From Novosphingobium organovorum (GTDB taxonomy: Bacteria > Pseudomonadota > Alphaproteobacteria > Sphingomonadales > Sphingomonadaceae): DNA of 61,371 nucleotides. Position 1 is the stretch's first letter; the number at the start of each line of letters is the position of its first letter. Positions 19,516-29,050 of the stretch are shown piece after piece. The stretch is taken from NCBI RefSeq assembly GCF_022832435.1, contig NZ_JALHLF010000007.1:1-61371 (forward strand), read 5' to 3'. The notes beneath the pieces are model-generated. The model searched no databases, had not been told where the DNA came from, and was given only the letters and a program-made list of their open reading frames with translations. The position numbers were made by a program, and so were the translations under genes.

Positions 19516-21066
19516 TCAGTTGAGTCGCACGGGGATGAACAGCGGCGACGTGCCGCGCGGCTGGACGCGCAGCAGCATGACGGCGCGGCCCGAAGCCTTG
19601 GCCGCGCTCACCGCCTTGGCGAGATCGGCCTTGGTGTTGACTTCCTTACCGTCGGCCATGAGCAGCAGCATACCGCGCTTGAGGCCCTTGGCGGCGGCGT
19701 CCGAGGAATCGTCGACACCGCTGATGACCACGCCCTTGCTGGGGTCGGTGATGCCCAGCTGGCGCGCGATCTGCGGGGTGAGATCGATCACCGAGAGGCC
19801 CAGCGATTTCTCGACCACGCCCTGCTGCTGTTCGTCGTTCTTGTCGAACGGGCTGCTGTCGGAATCGTCGTCGGGGTCGAACGCCTTGTCGAGTTCGGCT
19901 TCGCTCGGGCGCTTGTCGACCGTGGCGCTGACCGTCATCTTGCGGCCGTCGCGCAGCAGTTCGATCGGGATGCGGCTGCCCGGAGCCGTGTTGGCGACCA
20001 GGAACGAGAGCGTCTGGTCGCGCGTGACTTCCTTGCCACCGACCGAGAGGATCACGTCGCCGCCCTTGATGCCGGCCTTGGCGGCCGCACCGTCGGGTTC
20101 GACCGACTGGATGAACTCGCCCTTGTTCTTTTCGACGCCCAGCGCATCGGCGAGGTCGTCGTTGAGCGGCTGGATGCGCACACCCAGGTAACCGCGTTCG
20201 ATCGCTTCGCCCTTAATGAGCTTCTGGACGATCGGGGCCGCAGTCTCGGCGGGAATGGCAAAGCCGATGCCCACGCTGCCGCCGGTGGGCGAGAAGATGG
20301 CGTTGTTGATGCCGATGACGTTGCCGTGCATGTCGAACATCGGGCCGCCCGAGTTGCCCTTGTTGATCGCCGCGTCGGTCTGCAGGTAGCGGTCGTAGGC
20401 GCCGCCGCCGGTGTTGCGGTAGACCGCCGAGATGATGCCCTGGGTCACCGTGCCGCTGAGGCCGAACGGATTGCCGATGGCGATGATCCAGTCACCCACG
20501 CGCGCCTTGGTGCTGTCCCCGAACTTGACGAAGGGGAAGGGCTTCTTGCCCTCGATCTTGAGCACCGCGAGGTCCGAGGCGGCGTCCTTGCCGATCAGCT
20601 TGGCGGGGTATTCGGTCCCATCGGTGGTGGTCACCGTGATCGATTCCACCTCACCCTTGCCGTCGGCGGTGATGACGTGGTTGTTGGTCACGATGTAGCC
20701 GTCGGCCGAGATCACGAAGCCCGAGCCGAGCGACTGCGCCTCGCGGGTCTGCGGGGTGGCGCCGCGGCCGCCGCCGAACATGCCCTCGAAGGGGGTGCCG
20801 GCGAAGGGGTTGTTCTGCTGGACCTGGAGGCGCTGGCGGGTCGAGATGTTGACGACGGCGGGGGCCAGCTGCGCGGTCAGATCGGCAAAGCTGGCCGGCG
20901 CGCCGGCCTTGGGGACCACGGTGGCCATCTGGCTGGCTTCGTTCTGGGCGACCTGGGCCCCGGCGGGGTAGCCGGTCACCAGCGAAAGGGTAGCGCCTCC
21001 GACAAGGAGCGCGGTGGTCAATCCATAAGCGTATCGCACGGGCTTCACGTCCTTTGATTCCTCCAT
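19516..21066 (-). CDS. degP: DegP/HtrA-family periplasmic serine protease
   Basis: 516 residues from ATG 21066. GTG 21048, six codons later, is an alternative with GGAGG upstream. An N-terminal hydrophobic segment (YGLTTALLVGGATLSLVTG) exports the protein. The trypsin-like domain has the catalytic triad H130 (TNNHV), D165 (SDLAVL) and S239 (GNSGGP). Two PDZ domains follow, near residues 285-385 and 425-510. This is the Do-type protease/chaperone for misfolded envelope proteins. It is adjacent to hflKC, another protein-quality system, but separated by 115 bp. Confidence 0.95.
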   Translation of the reverse strand: MEESKDVKPVRYAYGLTTALLVGGATLSLVTGYPAGAQVAQNEASQMATVVPKAGAPASFADLTAQLAPAVVNISTRQRLQVQQNNPFAGTPFEGMFGGGRGATPQTREAQSLGSGFVISADGYIVTNNHVITADGKGEVESITVTTTDGTEYPAKLIGKDAASDLAVLKIEGKKPFPFVKFGDSTKARVGDWIIAIGNPFGLSGTVTQGIISAVYRNTGGGAYDRYLQTDAAINKGNSGGPMFDMHGNVIGINNAIFSPTGGSVGIGFAIPAETAAPIVQKLIKGEAIERGYLGVRIQPLNDDLADALGVEKNKGEFIQSVEPDGAAAKAGIKGGDVILSVGGKEVTRDQTLSFLVANTAPGSRIPIELLRDGRKMTVSATVDKRPSEAELDKAFDPDDDSDSSPFDKNDEQQQGVVEKSLGLSVIDLTPQIARQLGITDPSKGVVISGVDDSSDAAAKGLKRGMLLLMADGKEVNTKADLAKAVSAAKASGRAVMLLRVQPRGTSPLFIPVRLN

Positions 21067-21181
21067 TGCGACGGTTACACGGAACCGCCCTTCCGACCCC
21101 CTGCTCGATTGAAGTGTTACAACTTAACCGGGTTTGAATGGCGCGGGGGTCGCGTCTGACAAATTGAACGAACGAGCGGTT

Positions 21182-22027
21182 CTATGGCTGCCTGAAATGC
21201 TTGAGGTAGGCGTTGTCGGGCGAGAGGATGATGGTCTTGGCGCCCGAGGTGTCGTCCTTGACGAACGCCGTATCGTAGCTCTGCATCGCGCGGTAGAAGT
21301 CGTAGAAGGCAGGATCCTTGCCATAGGCCTTGGCGTAGATCGCGGCGGCCTGGGCTTCCGCGTCGGCGCGAATGATCTGCGCGTCGCGCTGGCCCTGGGC
21401 CTTGATCGTCTTGGCTTCCTCGTCGCGGCCCGCGATCATGCGGTTGAACGCGCTTTCCTGCGCGCCGTCGGGCAGGTCGGCGCGCTTGATGCGCACGTCC
21501 ACCACTTGCGCGCCGTACTGCTTGGCCTCGGCGTCGAGCAGGTCGCGGATGTTGATCATCGCCGCACCGCGCTCGGCGGTGAGCAGCGAGGAGAACGTCC
21601 GCTTGCCCAGTTCCTGGCGCACGACCGAGGAAAGGATCGGCTCGAGCTGCTGGGTGAGGTTGGCGGTGGTGCCCGCGGCCTCGACCATCTTGACCGGGTT
21701 GACGATGCGGTAGCGCGCGAAGGCATCGACGTTGACGCGCTGCTGGTCGGTTGACAGCACCTGTTCCTGGCTCATGTCGACAGACAGCAGGCGCTTGTCG
21801 ATGCGCTGGATGCGTTCGATCAGCGGGATGTGGAAGTGGATACCCGCGCCGGTCGCGCCATAAGCCGCGCCCGCAACGTAAGGGTTGTAGACCCGGTTGG
21901 GCTTGCCGCCCTGGATCACCACCACCTGCTGGTCTTCGGGCACGACGATGACGCTGGCCCACAATCCGGCGATCACGACACCCGCAGCGACGAGGGCGCC
22001 GGCGTATTTCTGGATCATGTCGTTCAT
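21182..22027 (-). CDS. hflC: HflC, SPFH-domain regulator of FtsH protease
   Basis: 281 residues from ATG 22027. A longer in-frame reading to 22879 is only the shadow of hflK. One N-terminal membrane segment (GALVAAGVVIAGLWASVIVV) is followed by a stomatin/prohibitin (SPFH) domain and a coiled-coil region rich in Ala/Glu/Arg (residues ~195-245). HflC pairs with HflK to form a cage around FtsH on the periplasmic side. The start overlaps the hflK stop by one base (TGATG), so the two are co-translated. Confidence 0.95.
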   Translation of the reverse strand: MNDMIQKYAGALVAAGVVIAGLWASVIVVPEDQQVVVIQGGKPNRVYNPYVAGAAYGATGAGIHFHIPLIERIQRIDKRLLSVDMSQEQVLSTDQQRVNVDAFARYRIVNPVKMVEAAGTTANLTQQLEPILSSVVRQELGKRTFSSLLTAERGAAMINIRDLLDAEAKQYGAQVVDVRIKRADLPDGAQESAFNRMIAGRDEEAKTIKAQGQRDAQIIRADAEAQAAAIYAKAYGKDPAFYDFYRAMQSYDTAFVKDDTSGAKTIILSPDNAYLKHFRQP

Positions 22028-23247
22028 CACTGGTCTCCCTTCGCGCTCGACGCGGCGCTGTCCGAAGCGGCAGCGGCGCGCTTGTTGAGCTCGGACAGCG
22101 GGAGGTAGGAGGTCACGTTCTTGGCGTCGGCGACGACGGTGTCGTTGTTGTGCAGCACGCGGTCCATGGTTTCGTAGTAGAGGCGCTGCTTGGTCACTTC
22201 GGGGGCCAGCTTGTATTCGGCGTAGACCTTGTCGAACTGCTCGGCGTTGCCCTCGGCCTCGGCCAGCTTCTGCTGCGCCCAGGCGCGCGCGTTCGAGCGA
22301 TCGCGCTCGGCGTCCTGCTTGGCCACGGTGACCTGGTCGAAGGCGGCCTTGGTCTTGGCGGGCGGGTCGGACTTCTTGATTTCCACGCCCTGGATGGCGA
22401 CGCCCGCCTTGTAGTAGTCGAGCACCTTCTGCATCCGGTCGCGCACGTCCTGTTCGACCTTGGCGCGGCCATCGCCCGAGATCGCATCGGCGAGGCTGAT
22501 CTGTGCGATCGAGGCGCGCATCGCGGTCTCGGCGACTTCGCGCACCGTTTCGCGCGGGTCGGCGAGGCGGAAGGTGTAGTTCCTGAGGTCCTTGATGTTC
22601 CAGCGCACCAGATAGGTGAGATCGACCAGGTTGTTGTCGCTGGTCAGCATCAGCTTTTCTTCCGAACCCTCGGGGATCGTCTCGACGTTGAACGAGCGCA
22701 CGTCGGCGACTTCGACGTGGTCGATCGGCCAGGGCAGGGTGAAGGTGATGCCCGAATCGATGATGCCCGAGAACTTGCCAAAGCGCGTCACCACGCCCTG
22801 TTCCTTGGGGCCGAGCTGGTGGAACGAGGACAGCCCGAGCAGCAGCACGACGACGAGCCCCGCGATATAGGGCGCCCACGAGGAACCGTCGGCGCGCCGG
22901 GGCATCTGCGGAAAACCACCGCCCGGACCGCGCGGGCCACCGCCCCCCGACCGGCGCGGATCGCGCGAGCGGAAGATGTCCTCGATGCTGGCCGAGCGAC
23001 GCGGTGGGGTGCTGCCCGAGGGCAGCCAGGGGTTGCGCGGGCCGGGGCGCGTGGGCTCCTCGCCCTCGCTGCCGTCCTTGTCGGCCGGTCCCCTGTCGGC
23101 AGGTCCTTTGTCGGGGCCTTGCGAGGTGTCGTTGCCTTCGCCGCCCTCTCCGTCATCGCCCGACGAACCGCCGCCCGAACCCCAGGGGCTGTTGCGTCCG
23201 GCCATCTCCAGACCCGCTCGTGTGCTTGCATCGCCATGTGCTGTCAT
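22027..23247 (-). CDS. hflK: HflK, SPFH-domain partner of HflC
   Basis: About 406 residues from ATG 23247. ATG 23205 (MAGRNSPWG..., 392 aa) is equally possible, and neither has a good Shine-Dalgarno. A Gly/Ser/Asp/Pro-rich cytoplasmic tail (~110 residues) precedes a transmembrane helix (APYIAGLVVVLLLGLSSF). The SPFH domain (EQGVVTRFGK to ~residue 290) and a helical C-terminus end in Ala/Ser-rich sequence. The N-terminal NSPWG motif is typical of HflK. It forms the HflKC complex that controls FtsH. Confidence 0.94.
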   Translation of the reverse strand: MTAHGDASTRAGLEMAGRNSPWGSGGGSSGDDGEGGEGNDTSQGPDKGPADRGPADKDGSEGEEPTRPGPRNPWLPSGSTPPRRSASIEDIFRSRDPRRSGGGGPRGPGGGFPQMPRRADGSSWAPYIAGLVVVLLLGLSSFHQLGPKEQGVVTRFGKFSGIIDSGITFTLPWPIDHVEVADVRSFNVETIPEGSEEKLMLTSDNNLVDLTYLVRWNIKDLRNYTFRLADPRETVREVAETAMRASIAQISLADAISGDGRAKVEQDVRDRMQKVLDYYKAGVAIQGVEIKKSDPPAKTKAAFDQVTVAKQDAERDRSNARAWAQQKLAEAEGNAEQFDKVYAEYKLAPEVTKQRLYYETMDRVLHNNDTVVADAKNVTSYLPLSELNKRAAAASDSAASSAKGDQ

Positions 23248-23381
23248 GGCGTTATCTATAAGAAGGCTTGCGCCAAAAAACACCCTTGGGTCAAAAAACA
23301 GCGCCTCTCTTGCCCTTTTTCTTCCGGTACGCCACCTGAGCGCCATGATCGGCTCCCAATTCGTCGAAGCAGGCGGTGACC

Positions 23382-24389
23382 ATGCCCAGTGAAAATGATG
23401 CCGCGCTGCGCGCGCTGCTGCCCCGTGAAGCGGCCGCACGGCTGCAATCGCTGCGCCTTTCGGACGGCGTTGCGACGCTCGTGCTCGATGCCTCGGGCCT
23501 TGGCGCGGCCGAGCGCGCCGGGCTCGAGATCGGGGCGCGCAAGGCGCTCGAACGCGAAAGCGACATTGCCGAAGTGCGCGTCGCGCTGATGGCCGAGCGC
23601 GATGGTCCGGCCAAGCCTGCGCCGCGCATCCTGGCGGTCGGTTCGGGCAAGGGCGGGGTCGGCAAGTCGACGCTGTCGACCAACCTCGCGGTCGCGCTGG
23701 CGCGCCGGGGGATCAAGGTCGGGCTGGTCGATGCGGATATCTACGGGCCCTCGCAGGCGCGGCTGCTCGGCACCGAGGGGACCAAGGCGCTGGCGCACGA
23801 CAAGAAGCTGGTGCCGGTCGCCACGCGCTGGGGCGTGCCGGTGCTTTCGATGGGCCACCTGATCGAGCCGGGGCAGGCGATGGCCTGGCGCGGGCCGATG
23901 GCCGCGGGCGCGCTGACCCAGCTGCTCGAAGCGCACTGGGAAGAGGCCGAGGTGCTGGTGGTCGACCTGCCGCCGGGTACCGGCGACGTCCAGCTCACGA
24001 TGCTGCAGAAGTTCAAGCCGGCAGGCGCGGTGATCGTCACCACGCCGCAGGATCTCGCGTTGATCGATGCGACGCGCGCGATCGAGCTGTTCACCAAGGG
24101 GGGCGTGCCGATCGTGGGTCTGGTCGAGAACATGGCGGGCTATGTCTGCCCGCACTGCGGCGAAGAAAGCGATCCCTTCGGCCACGGCGGGGGCGAAACT
24201 TCGGCGCGCGGGCTCGGGATCGATTTTCTCGGCCGCATTCCGCTCGACATCGCGATCCGCCGGCAGAGCGATGCGGGCGAGCCTCCCGCCGCAGGCGATG
24301 GTCCGCAGGCCGAGGCTTTCGCCGCGCTGGCGGCGCGCGTTGCGGACTGGCTGGCCGCACCATCCGACAGGGCTGCGGGGGCGGCTTGA
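23382..24389 (+). CDS. mrp: Mrp/NBP35-family Fe-S cluster carrier ATPase
   Basis: 335 residues from ATG 23382 (GTG 23376 is also possible). An N-terminal MIP18-like region (~80 residues) is followed by a P-loop domain with the deviant Walker A GKGGVGKS, the DADIYGPSQ segment and Walker B-like VVDLPPGTGD. A C-terminal CPHCGEE provides the CxxC expected for bridging a 4Fe-4S cluster between protomers. It acts in Fe-S cluster delivery in the cytosol. Its stop overlaps the TTG start of the next gene, a molybdenum hydroxylase that itself needs Fe-S partners, and hemH follows. Confidence 0.94.
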   Translation: MPSENDAALRALLPREAAARLQSLRLSDGVATLVLDASGLGAAERAGLEIGARKALERESDIAEVRVALMAERDGPAKPAPRILAVGSGKGGVGKSTLSTNLAVALARRGIKVGLVDADIYGPSQARLLGTEGTKALAHDKKLVPVATRWGVPVLSMGHLIEPGQAMAWRGPMAAGALTQLLEAHWEEAEVLVVDLPPGTGDVQLTMLQKFKPAGAVIVTTPQDLALIDATRAIELFTKGGVPIVGLVENMAGYVCPHCGEESDPFGHGGGETSARGLGIDFLGRIPLDIAIRRQSDAGEPPAAGDGPQAEAFAALAARVADWLAAPSDRAAGAA

Positions 24390-26659
24390 GCGGGTTTACC
24401 CGGCGCAAGGTCCTCATCGCAGGGCTTGTCGGCGGCGGTCTCGTCGTCGGCTGGTTCCTGCGTCCGCGCCACTTTCCCCTGCCGCTCCAGCCCGGACCCG
24501 ACGAAAGGGCGTTCGACGCCTGGATCAAGATCGCCACTGACGGGGTGGTGAGCGTGGCCGTGCCGCAGGTCGAGATGGGGCAGGGGATCACCACGCTGCT
24601 GCCGCAAGTCGTGGCGATGGAGCTGGGCTGCGACTGGCGCCAGATGGCGGTCGAACCCGCGCCGGTCAGCGCCTATTACGCCAACACCGTGCTGGCCGCG
24701 CGCTGGGCCGAGATGTGGCTGCCGATGGCCCCGCATCTGGTTGAGGACCCCGATGATCTGGTCACCCGCCGCTGGGCGCAGGATACGCTGTTCAACGTCA
24801 CGGCCGATGGCACGTCGCTGGCCGCTTACGAAGGTCCGGCGAGGGCGGCTGCGGCGACCGCGCGCGCGCTGCTTCAGCAGGCCGCCGCGGCGCGCTGGGG
24901 CGTTGCCTGGGAGGAATGCACGCTCGAGGCCGGGCTGGTGCGGCACGAAGGGCAAAGCCTGCCGCTCGGCGCGCTGGTGAACGAGGCGGTGGCCTTCGAT
25001 CCGCCGCCCGTGCCCCCGCTCCAGCCCGAGCCGCCGAGCGAGGACCCGTCGGACTTTCCGCCCGGCGCCGACCTTGCCTACCCCCGCCTCGACCTGCCCT
25101 CGAAGGTCGATGGCTCGTGGACTTTCGCGGGCGATGTGCGCGTGCCGGGGCTGCTCCACGCCGCGATCCGGCAGGGGCCACTGGCCGCGCGCTGCTCGCT
25201 CGAGGCGCTCGATGAGGCGCAAGGGGCGAAGGTTCCCGGCTTCGAACGCGTGGTGCGCGGGGAAACGCAGGGGCGTGCCTGGGTCGCGGTGGTGGCGCGC
25301 AACGGGTGGGCGGCGCAAACCGCGCTCGACAAGATGCAGCCGCGCTTCCGTTTCGCCGGGGCTGTAGACAGTCTGGAGGTCGAGAACGCGCTCGACACGG
25401 CGCTGCACGACGGAGTGGCGCAGCGCCTTTTTGCGCAAGGGGATGCCGCGTTGACCTCGGGCTATCTCCCGCTCCAGTCACGCTACGAAGTGGCGCCCGC
25501 GCTCCACGCGACGATCGAGACCGCCAGCGCGACCGCGCGGATCGAGAACGGCGTGCTCGAACTGTGGATCGCGACGCAGGCGCCCGAGGCCGCACGCAAG
25601 GCCGCCGCGCAAGGGGCCGGGCTCGATCCGGCGCAGGTCGTGCTTTATCCGATGGCGATCGGGGGCAGCTTCGACCGCCGGCTCGAAGTCGCGATCGCGG
25701 GGCAGGTGGCGAGCCTCGCGCGGGAAATGGACAAGCCGGTGCAGCTCACCTGGTCGCGCGGCGAGGAACTGCGCGCGGGCTTTCCGCGTACTCCGGTGGT
25801 CGCGGTCATGGCCGCGCGCCCGGATACCGAAGGCAGCATCGGGGCCTGGCGTGCGCGCATCGCGGTGCCCGCCACCGCGCGCGAATTCGGCCGCCGGATG
25901 TTCGGCGGTGATACGCCGGCCGAGGCGATCGCCGCCGCTGCGGGAGAGGGCGACAGGCTGGCGATCGAAGGCGCGGTGCCGCTTTACGCGATCCCGCACG
26001 TCGCGATCGACCATGTGCCCGCGCGCATTGCGCTGCCGACCGGACGGCTGCGGGGCAACGCGCATGGCTACACCGCCTTTTTCAACGAGTGCTTCGTCGA
26101 CGAGATGGCGCACCGCGCCGGGCACGAGCCGCTGTCGTACCGCATGGCGATGCTCGGCGGGCAGCCGCGTCTTGCCGAATGCCTCCAGCGCGTTTCGGCG
26201 CTGGCGCAGTGGGATGGCGGGGCCGACCAGAGCGGGCAGGGCGTTGCCTGTCACGCGATAGGCGGTGGATTCATCGCGGCGATTGCCAGCGCGCGGCGCA
26301 GCGACGCGGGCGTCCGCGTCGAGAAGCTGAGCGCGGTCGTCGACATCGGCCGGATCGTCAATGCGGATATCGCGCGCCAGCAGATCGAAGGCGGGCTGCT
26401 GTTCGGGCTGGGGCTGGCCTTCGGCTGCACGACCCGTTTTGCCGAGGGGCGTCCCGATACGCTGACGCTTGCCCCGCTGGGCCTGCCTGGCCTGCGCGAT
26501 GCGCCCGAGATCGACGTTGAATTCGTGGTCAGCCGGGCCGATCCGGTCGATCCTGGCGAACTGGGCGTGGCGGTTGTTGCTCCGGCGGTTGGCAACGCGC
26601 TGTTTTCGGCAACCGGGCTGCGCTTGCGGCGTTTGCCGTTTTTTGGCGAGGAGGTGTAA
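24386..26659 (+). CDS. molybdenum hydroxylase large subunit (isoquinoline 1-oxidoreductase beta-like)
   Basis: 757 residues from a TTG that overlaps the mrp stop (TTGA). No ATG or GTG occurs near, so the TTG start is inferred from overlap. The N-terminus TRRKVLIAGLVGGGLVVGW is a twin-arginine signal, which implies export. The rest is the Moco-binding fold of the xanthine dehydrogenase family in its two-repeat IorB form: VPQVEMGQGITT, GGSFDRR, LRGNAHGYTAFFNE and the end GELGVAVVAPAVGNALF, with the Glu expected to act as base. The substrate is unknown. No 2Fe-2S (IorA) subunit gene is nearby, which is unusual. Confidence 0.88.
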   Translation: MSGFTRRKVLIAGLVGGGLVVGWFLRPRHFPLPLQPGPDERAFDAWIKIATDGVVSVAVPQVEMGQGITTLLPQVVAMELGCDWRQMAVEPAPVSAYYANTVLAARWAEMWLPMAPHLVEDPDDLVTRRWAQDTLFNVTADGTSLAAYEGPARAAAATARALLQQAAAARWGVAWEECTLEAGLVRHEGQSLPLGALVNEAVAFDPPPVPPLQPEPPSEDPSDFPPGADLAYPRLDLPSKVDGSWTFAGDVRVPGLLHAAIRQGPLAARCSLEALDEAQGAKVPGFERVVRGETQGRAWVAVVARNGWAAQTALDKMQPRFRFAGAVDSLEVENALDTALHDGVAQRLFAQGDAALTSGYLPLQSRYEVAPALHATIETASATARIENGVLELWIATQAPEAARKAAAQGAGLDPAQVVLYPMAIGGSFDRRLEVAIAGQVASLAREMDKPVQLTWSRGEELRAGFPRTPVVAVMAARPDTEGSIGAWRARIAVPATAREFGRRMFGGDTPAEAIAAAAGEGDRLAIEGAVPLYAIPHVAIDHVPARIALPTGRLRGNAHGYTAFFNECFVDEMAHRAGHEPLSYRMAMLGGQPRLAECLQRVSALAQWDGGADQSGQGVACHAIGGGFIAAIASARRSDAGVRVEKLSAVVDIGRIVNADIARQQIEGGLLFGLGLAFGCTTRFAEGRPDTLTLAPLGLPGLRDAPEIDVEFVVSRADPVDPGELGVAVVAPAVGNALFSATGLRLRRLPFFGEEV

Positions 26660-26662
26660 ACC

Positions 26663-27673
26663 ATGCGCAAACCTGACGATCATCCCCCGGCGATGGTGGG
26701 GCGCCTTGGCGTCCTGCTGGTCAACCTGGGTACGCCCGACGCACCCACTCCATCGGCGGTGCGGCGCTATCTGGCCGAATTCCTGTCCGATCCGCGCGTG
26801 GTGGAAATCCCCGCGATCGCCTGGAAGCCGATCCTGCACGGGATCATCCTGCGCACGCGTCCGGCCAAGTCCGCGCACGCCTACGCGCAAGTGTGGACCG
26901 AGGAAGGCTCGCCGCTGGCCGCGATCACCGCGCAGCAGGCGCGCGTGCTCCAGCAGCGGCTGGGCGATGCGGCGCTGGTCGACTGGGGGATGCGCTACGG
27001 CAATCCGGGGCTTGCCGAGCGGTTGCAGCGGCTCAAGGATGCGGGCTGTGATCGCGTGCTCGTCGCCCCGCTCTACCCGCAATATTCGGGCGCGACGACC
27101 GCGTCGGTGATGGACAAGCTCGGCGATGCGCTCAAGGCGATGCGTTGGCAGCCCGCGATCCGCACGCTGCCGCCCTACTACGATCACCGCGCGCATATCG
27201 ATGCCTTGGAGCAGGATCTCACCCGCCAGATCGCAGCGCTCGACTTTGTGCCGCAGGTCCTGTTGCTGTCGTTCCACGGCATGCCCGAACGCACGCTGCA
27301 GCTGGGCGATCCGTACCATTGCCAGTGCCGCAAGACCGCGCGCCTGTTGGCCGAACGGCTGGCGACGCGCTTGCCGGACCTGCGTGTCGAGACCAGCTTC
27401 CAGTCGCGCTTCGGGCGCGCGAAGTGGCTCGAGCCGGCGACCGATGCGGTGCTCGTCAAGGAAGCGCGGGCGGGAACCCGGCGAATCGCGGTGGCGGCAC
27501 CGGGCTTCTCGGCCGATTGTGTCGAGACGCTGGAGGAGCTGGCGCTGCGTGGCCGCGACGATTTCCTCGCCGCTGGCGGCGAGGCCTTTGCCACGCTTGA
27601 CTGTCTCAATACCTCGCGTGCAGGCATGGAGATGCTTGAAATTCTTGTGAAACAGGAACTGTCTGGCTGGTGA
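26663..27673 (+). CDS. hemH: ferrochelatase
   Basis: 336 residues from ATG 26663, with GAGGAGG overlapping the end of the previous gene as ribosome binding site. Visible motifs are LLVNLGTPDAPT at the N-terminus, LSFHGMPERTL with the catalytic His, GDPYHCQCRKT and FQSRFGRAKWLEP. It inserts Fe2+ into protoporphyrin IX in the last step of haem synthesis. It lies 3 bp behind the molybdenum hydroxylase and likely shares its transcript with mrp, giving an iron-cofactor group. The downstream gene has its own leader. Confidence 0.96.
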   Translation: MRKPDDHPPAMVGRLGVLLVNLGTPDAPTPSAVRRYLAEFLSDPRVVEIPAIAWKPILHGIILRTRPAKSAHAYAQVWTEEGSPLAAITAQQARVLQQRLGDAALVDWGMRYGNPGLAERLQRLKDAGCDRVLVAPLYPQYSGATTASVMDKLGDALKAMRWQPAIRTLPPYYDHRAHIDALEQDLTRQIAALDFVPQVLLLSFHGMPERTLQLGDPYHCQCRKTARLLAERLATRLPDLRVETSFQSRFGRAKWLEPATDAVLVKEARAGTRRIAVAAPGFSADCVETLEELALRGRDDFLAAGGEAFATLDCLNTSRAGMEMLEILVKQELSGW

Positions 27674-27756
27674 AAGCAATTTAATTTGCTGATTTCTTGA
27701 CTTGATCTCCATTTGTTCTACTCCTGTTCCTAGGTAGTCAAACGGAGTCGGGTGCG

Positions 27757-28728
27757 ATGTACGACACGAAGAACCAGCAGGAGGACTTTTCCTACGGCGG
27801 TCACAAGACCTGCCTTTCGATCTACGCCGACCGCGCGCACTTGCGCGCCGGACTGCGCGAGGATGCCCTGGCCGCCGGGCTCAGCGTCACCGCGACCGGC
27901 TCGCTCGATGATCTCGGGTTTGAGGATGTGCGTCCGCTCGGCGACATTGTGGTGGTCGATTGCCCGCAGGTCGATGCCCAGCGCACGGCGACGCTCAGCC
28001 GGCTCGACGAACGCGCCCGGCGCACGGGAACCAAGCTGATCGTGTCGACCACGGTCGATGCGCTCGACTGCGTGTTTTCGTGCATGGACCAGTCCGACCC
28101 GCTCCTGCTGGTCGATCCCAATCGCGCCGACCGGGTGCTGGCGCTGGGGCAGGTCATGGCGACGTTCTCGCAGACACACGTGCGCGAACTTTCCGACGAT
28201 GACCGGCTGATGCTGTTGCGGCTGACCGAGCAGGTCGGTCAGATCGCCGGTCAGATCGAGCGTCTTTCGCCCACCGCAAACGGCACGCCGCCCGCTTCGG
28301 GCAAGACGCCCGTGTTCAATTTCGGCCAGCGGGTCGAAGCAAGCCCCGAGGATCAGCGCGCACAGGCGGGCAAGGGCGAACTTCCCGACGCCGCCTTCGT
28401 GCGCAAGATCCTGCGCCAGCGCCAGTTGCGCGCGCGTTTTTTCGAAGGCGACCTGTTCGGCGATCCGGCGTGGGACATGCTGCTCGACCTCACGGCGGCG
28501 CGCAAGGAAGGCAAGCGGGTGTCGGTGACGTCGCTGTGCATCGCCTCGGGCGTCCCGCCGACAACCGCGCTGCGTTGGATCGGCCAGATGGTTGAAGCCG
28601 GGCTCTTCGTGCGCGTGTGCGACGACAGCGATCGCCGGCGCGCCTTCATCGACCTGTCCGAAGGCTCGGTGGAAGCGATGGCCCGCTACTTTGCGGAGAT
28701 CGAGTTTCCGGTCCCGATGCCGGTGTGA
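27757..28728 (+). CDS. winged-helix (MarR-like) DNA-binding protein with an N-terminal receiver-like region
   Basis: 323 residues. The N-terminal ~140 residues (ADRAHLRAGLREDALAAG, GDIVVVDCPQV, LIVSTTVDALDCVF, DPLLLVDPN) have a receiver-like alternation of strands and helices but no clear phosphoacceptor set. The middle is a linker. The C-terminal ~100 residues form a winged helix (RKILRQRQLRARFF, SVTSLCIASGVPPTTALRWI, DRRRAFIDLSEGS). The start is ATG 27757. TTGACT near 27697 may be its -35. The target and signal are unknown, and I recognise only the winged-helix type. Confidence 0.7.
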   Translation: MYDTKNQQEDFSYGGHKTCLSIYADRAHLRAGLREDALAAGLSVTATGSLDDLGFEDVRPLGDIVVVDCPQVDAQRTATLSRLDERARRTGTKLIVSTTVDALDCVFSCMDQSDPLLLVDPNRADRVLALGQVMATFSQTHVRELSDDDRLMLLRLTEQVGQIAGQIERLSPTANGTPPASGKTPVFNFGQRVEASPEDQRAQAGKGELPDAAFVRKILRQRQLRARFFEGDLFGDPAWDMLLDLTAARKEGKRVSVTSLCIASGVPPTTALRWIGQMVEAGLFVRVCDDSDRRRAFIDLSEGSVEAMARYFAEIEFPVPMPV

Positions 28729-29050
28729 TGAAGGGGCAGGGACGGCTGCGATATCCCCCAATACCCCGGCGGGGCACGGCAGCGTAGGCAGCCCGCCTGC
28801 GACCGATACCGTACGGCGCACCGTTTGGGCGCACGTGCAGAACGGCACTTCGTGATAAGGCAACCCAGCTTTGGCGGGCCTGATTTTCATGGGGGCCGGG
28901 ACCGCCGTGGCAGGCGGGCGTGCCGGTCGATCCGATTGCTTCAGATCACGCGGCGTTCCAAGGGCCTGGTTCGCGACGCTGGCGTATCGCAGGATACTTC
29001 GCCATTCGGGTGCATGGCGGGAGGCCCGGGCACGCCCTCGTGCCAGGAGG
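28729..29050. other. 322-bp intergenic stretch without visible gene
   Basis: It lies between the winged-helix gene and the 3' end of the PilZ gene (convergent). It is GC-rich with short inverted repeats, but I see no terminator with a T-run, RNA gene or supported ORF. Confidence 0.5.

Noticed and set aside
21064..21130. Possible extracytoplasmic-stress sigma promoter before the degP-type gene
   Set aside because: A GGAAC-like motif is present only on the wrong strand and without a CGTT partner at the right distance.
22028..22879. N-terminal extension of HflC
   Set aside because: The extra codons are the hflK gene read in another frame; ATG 22027 overlaps the hflK stop, as expected for this pair.
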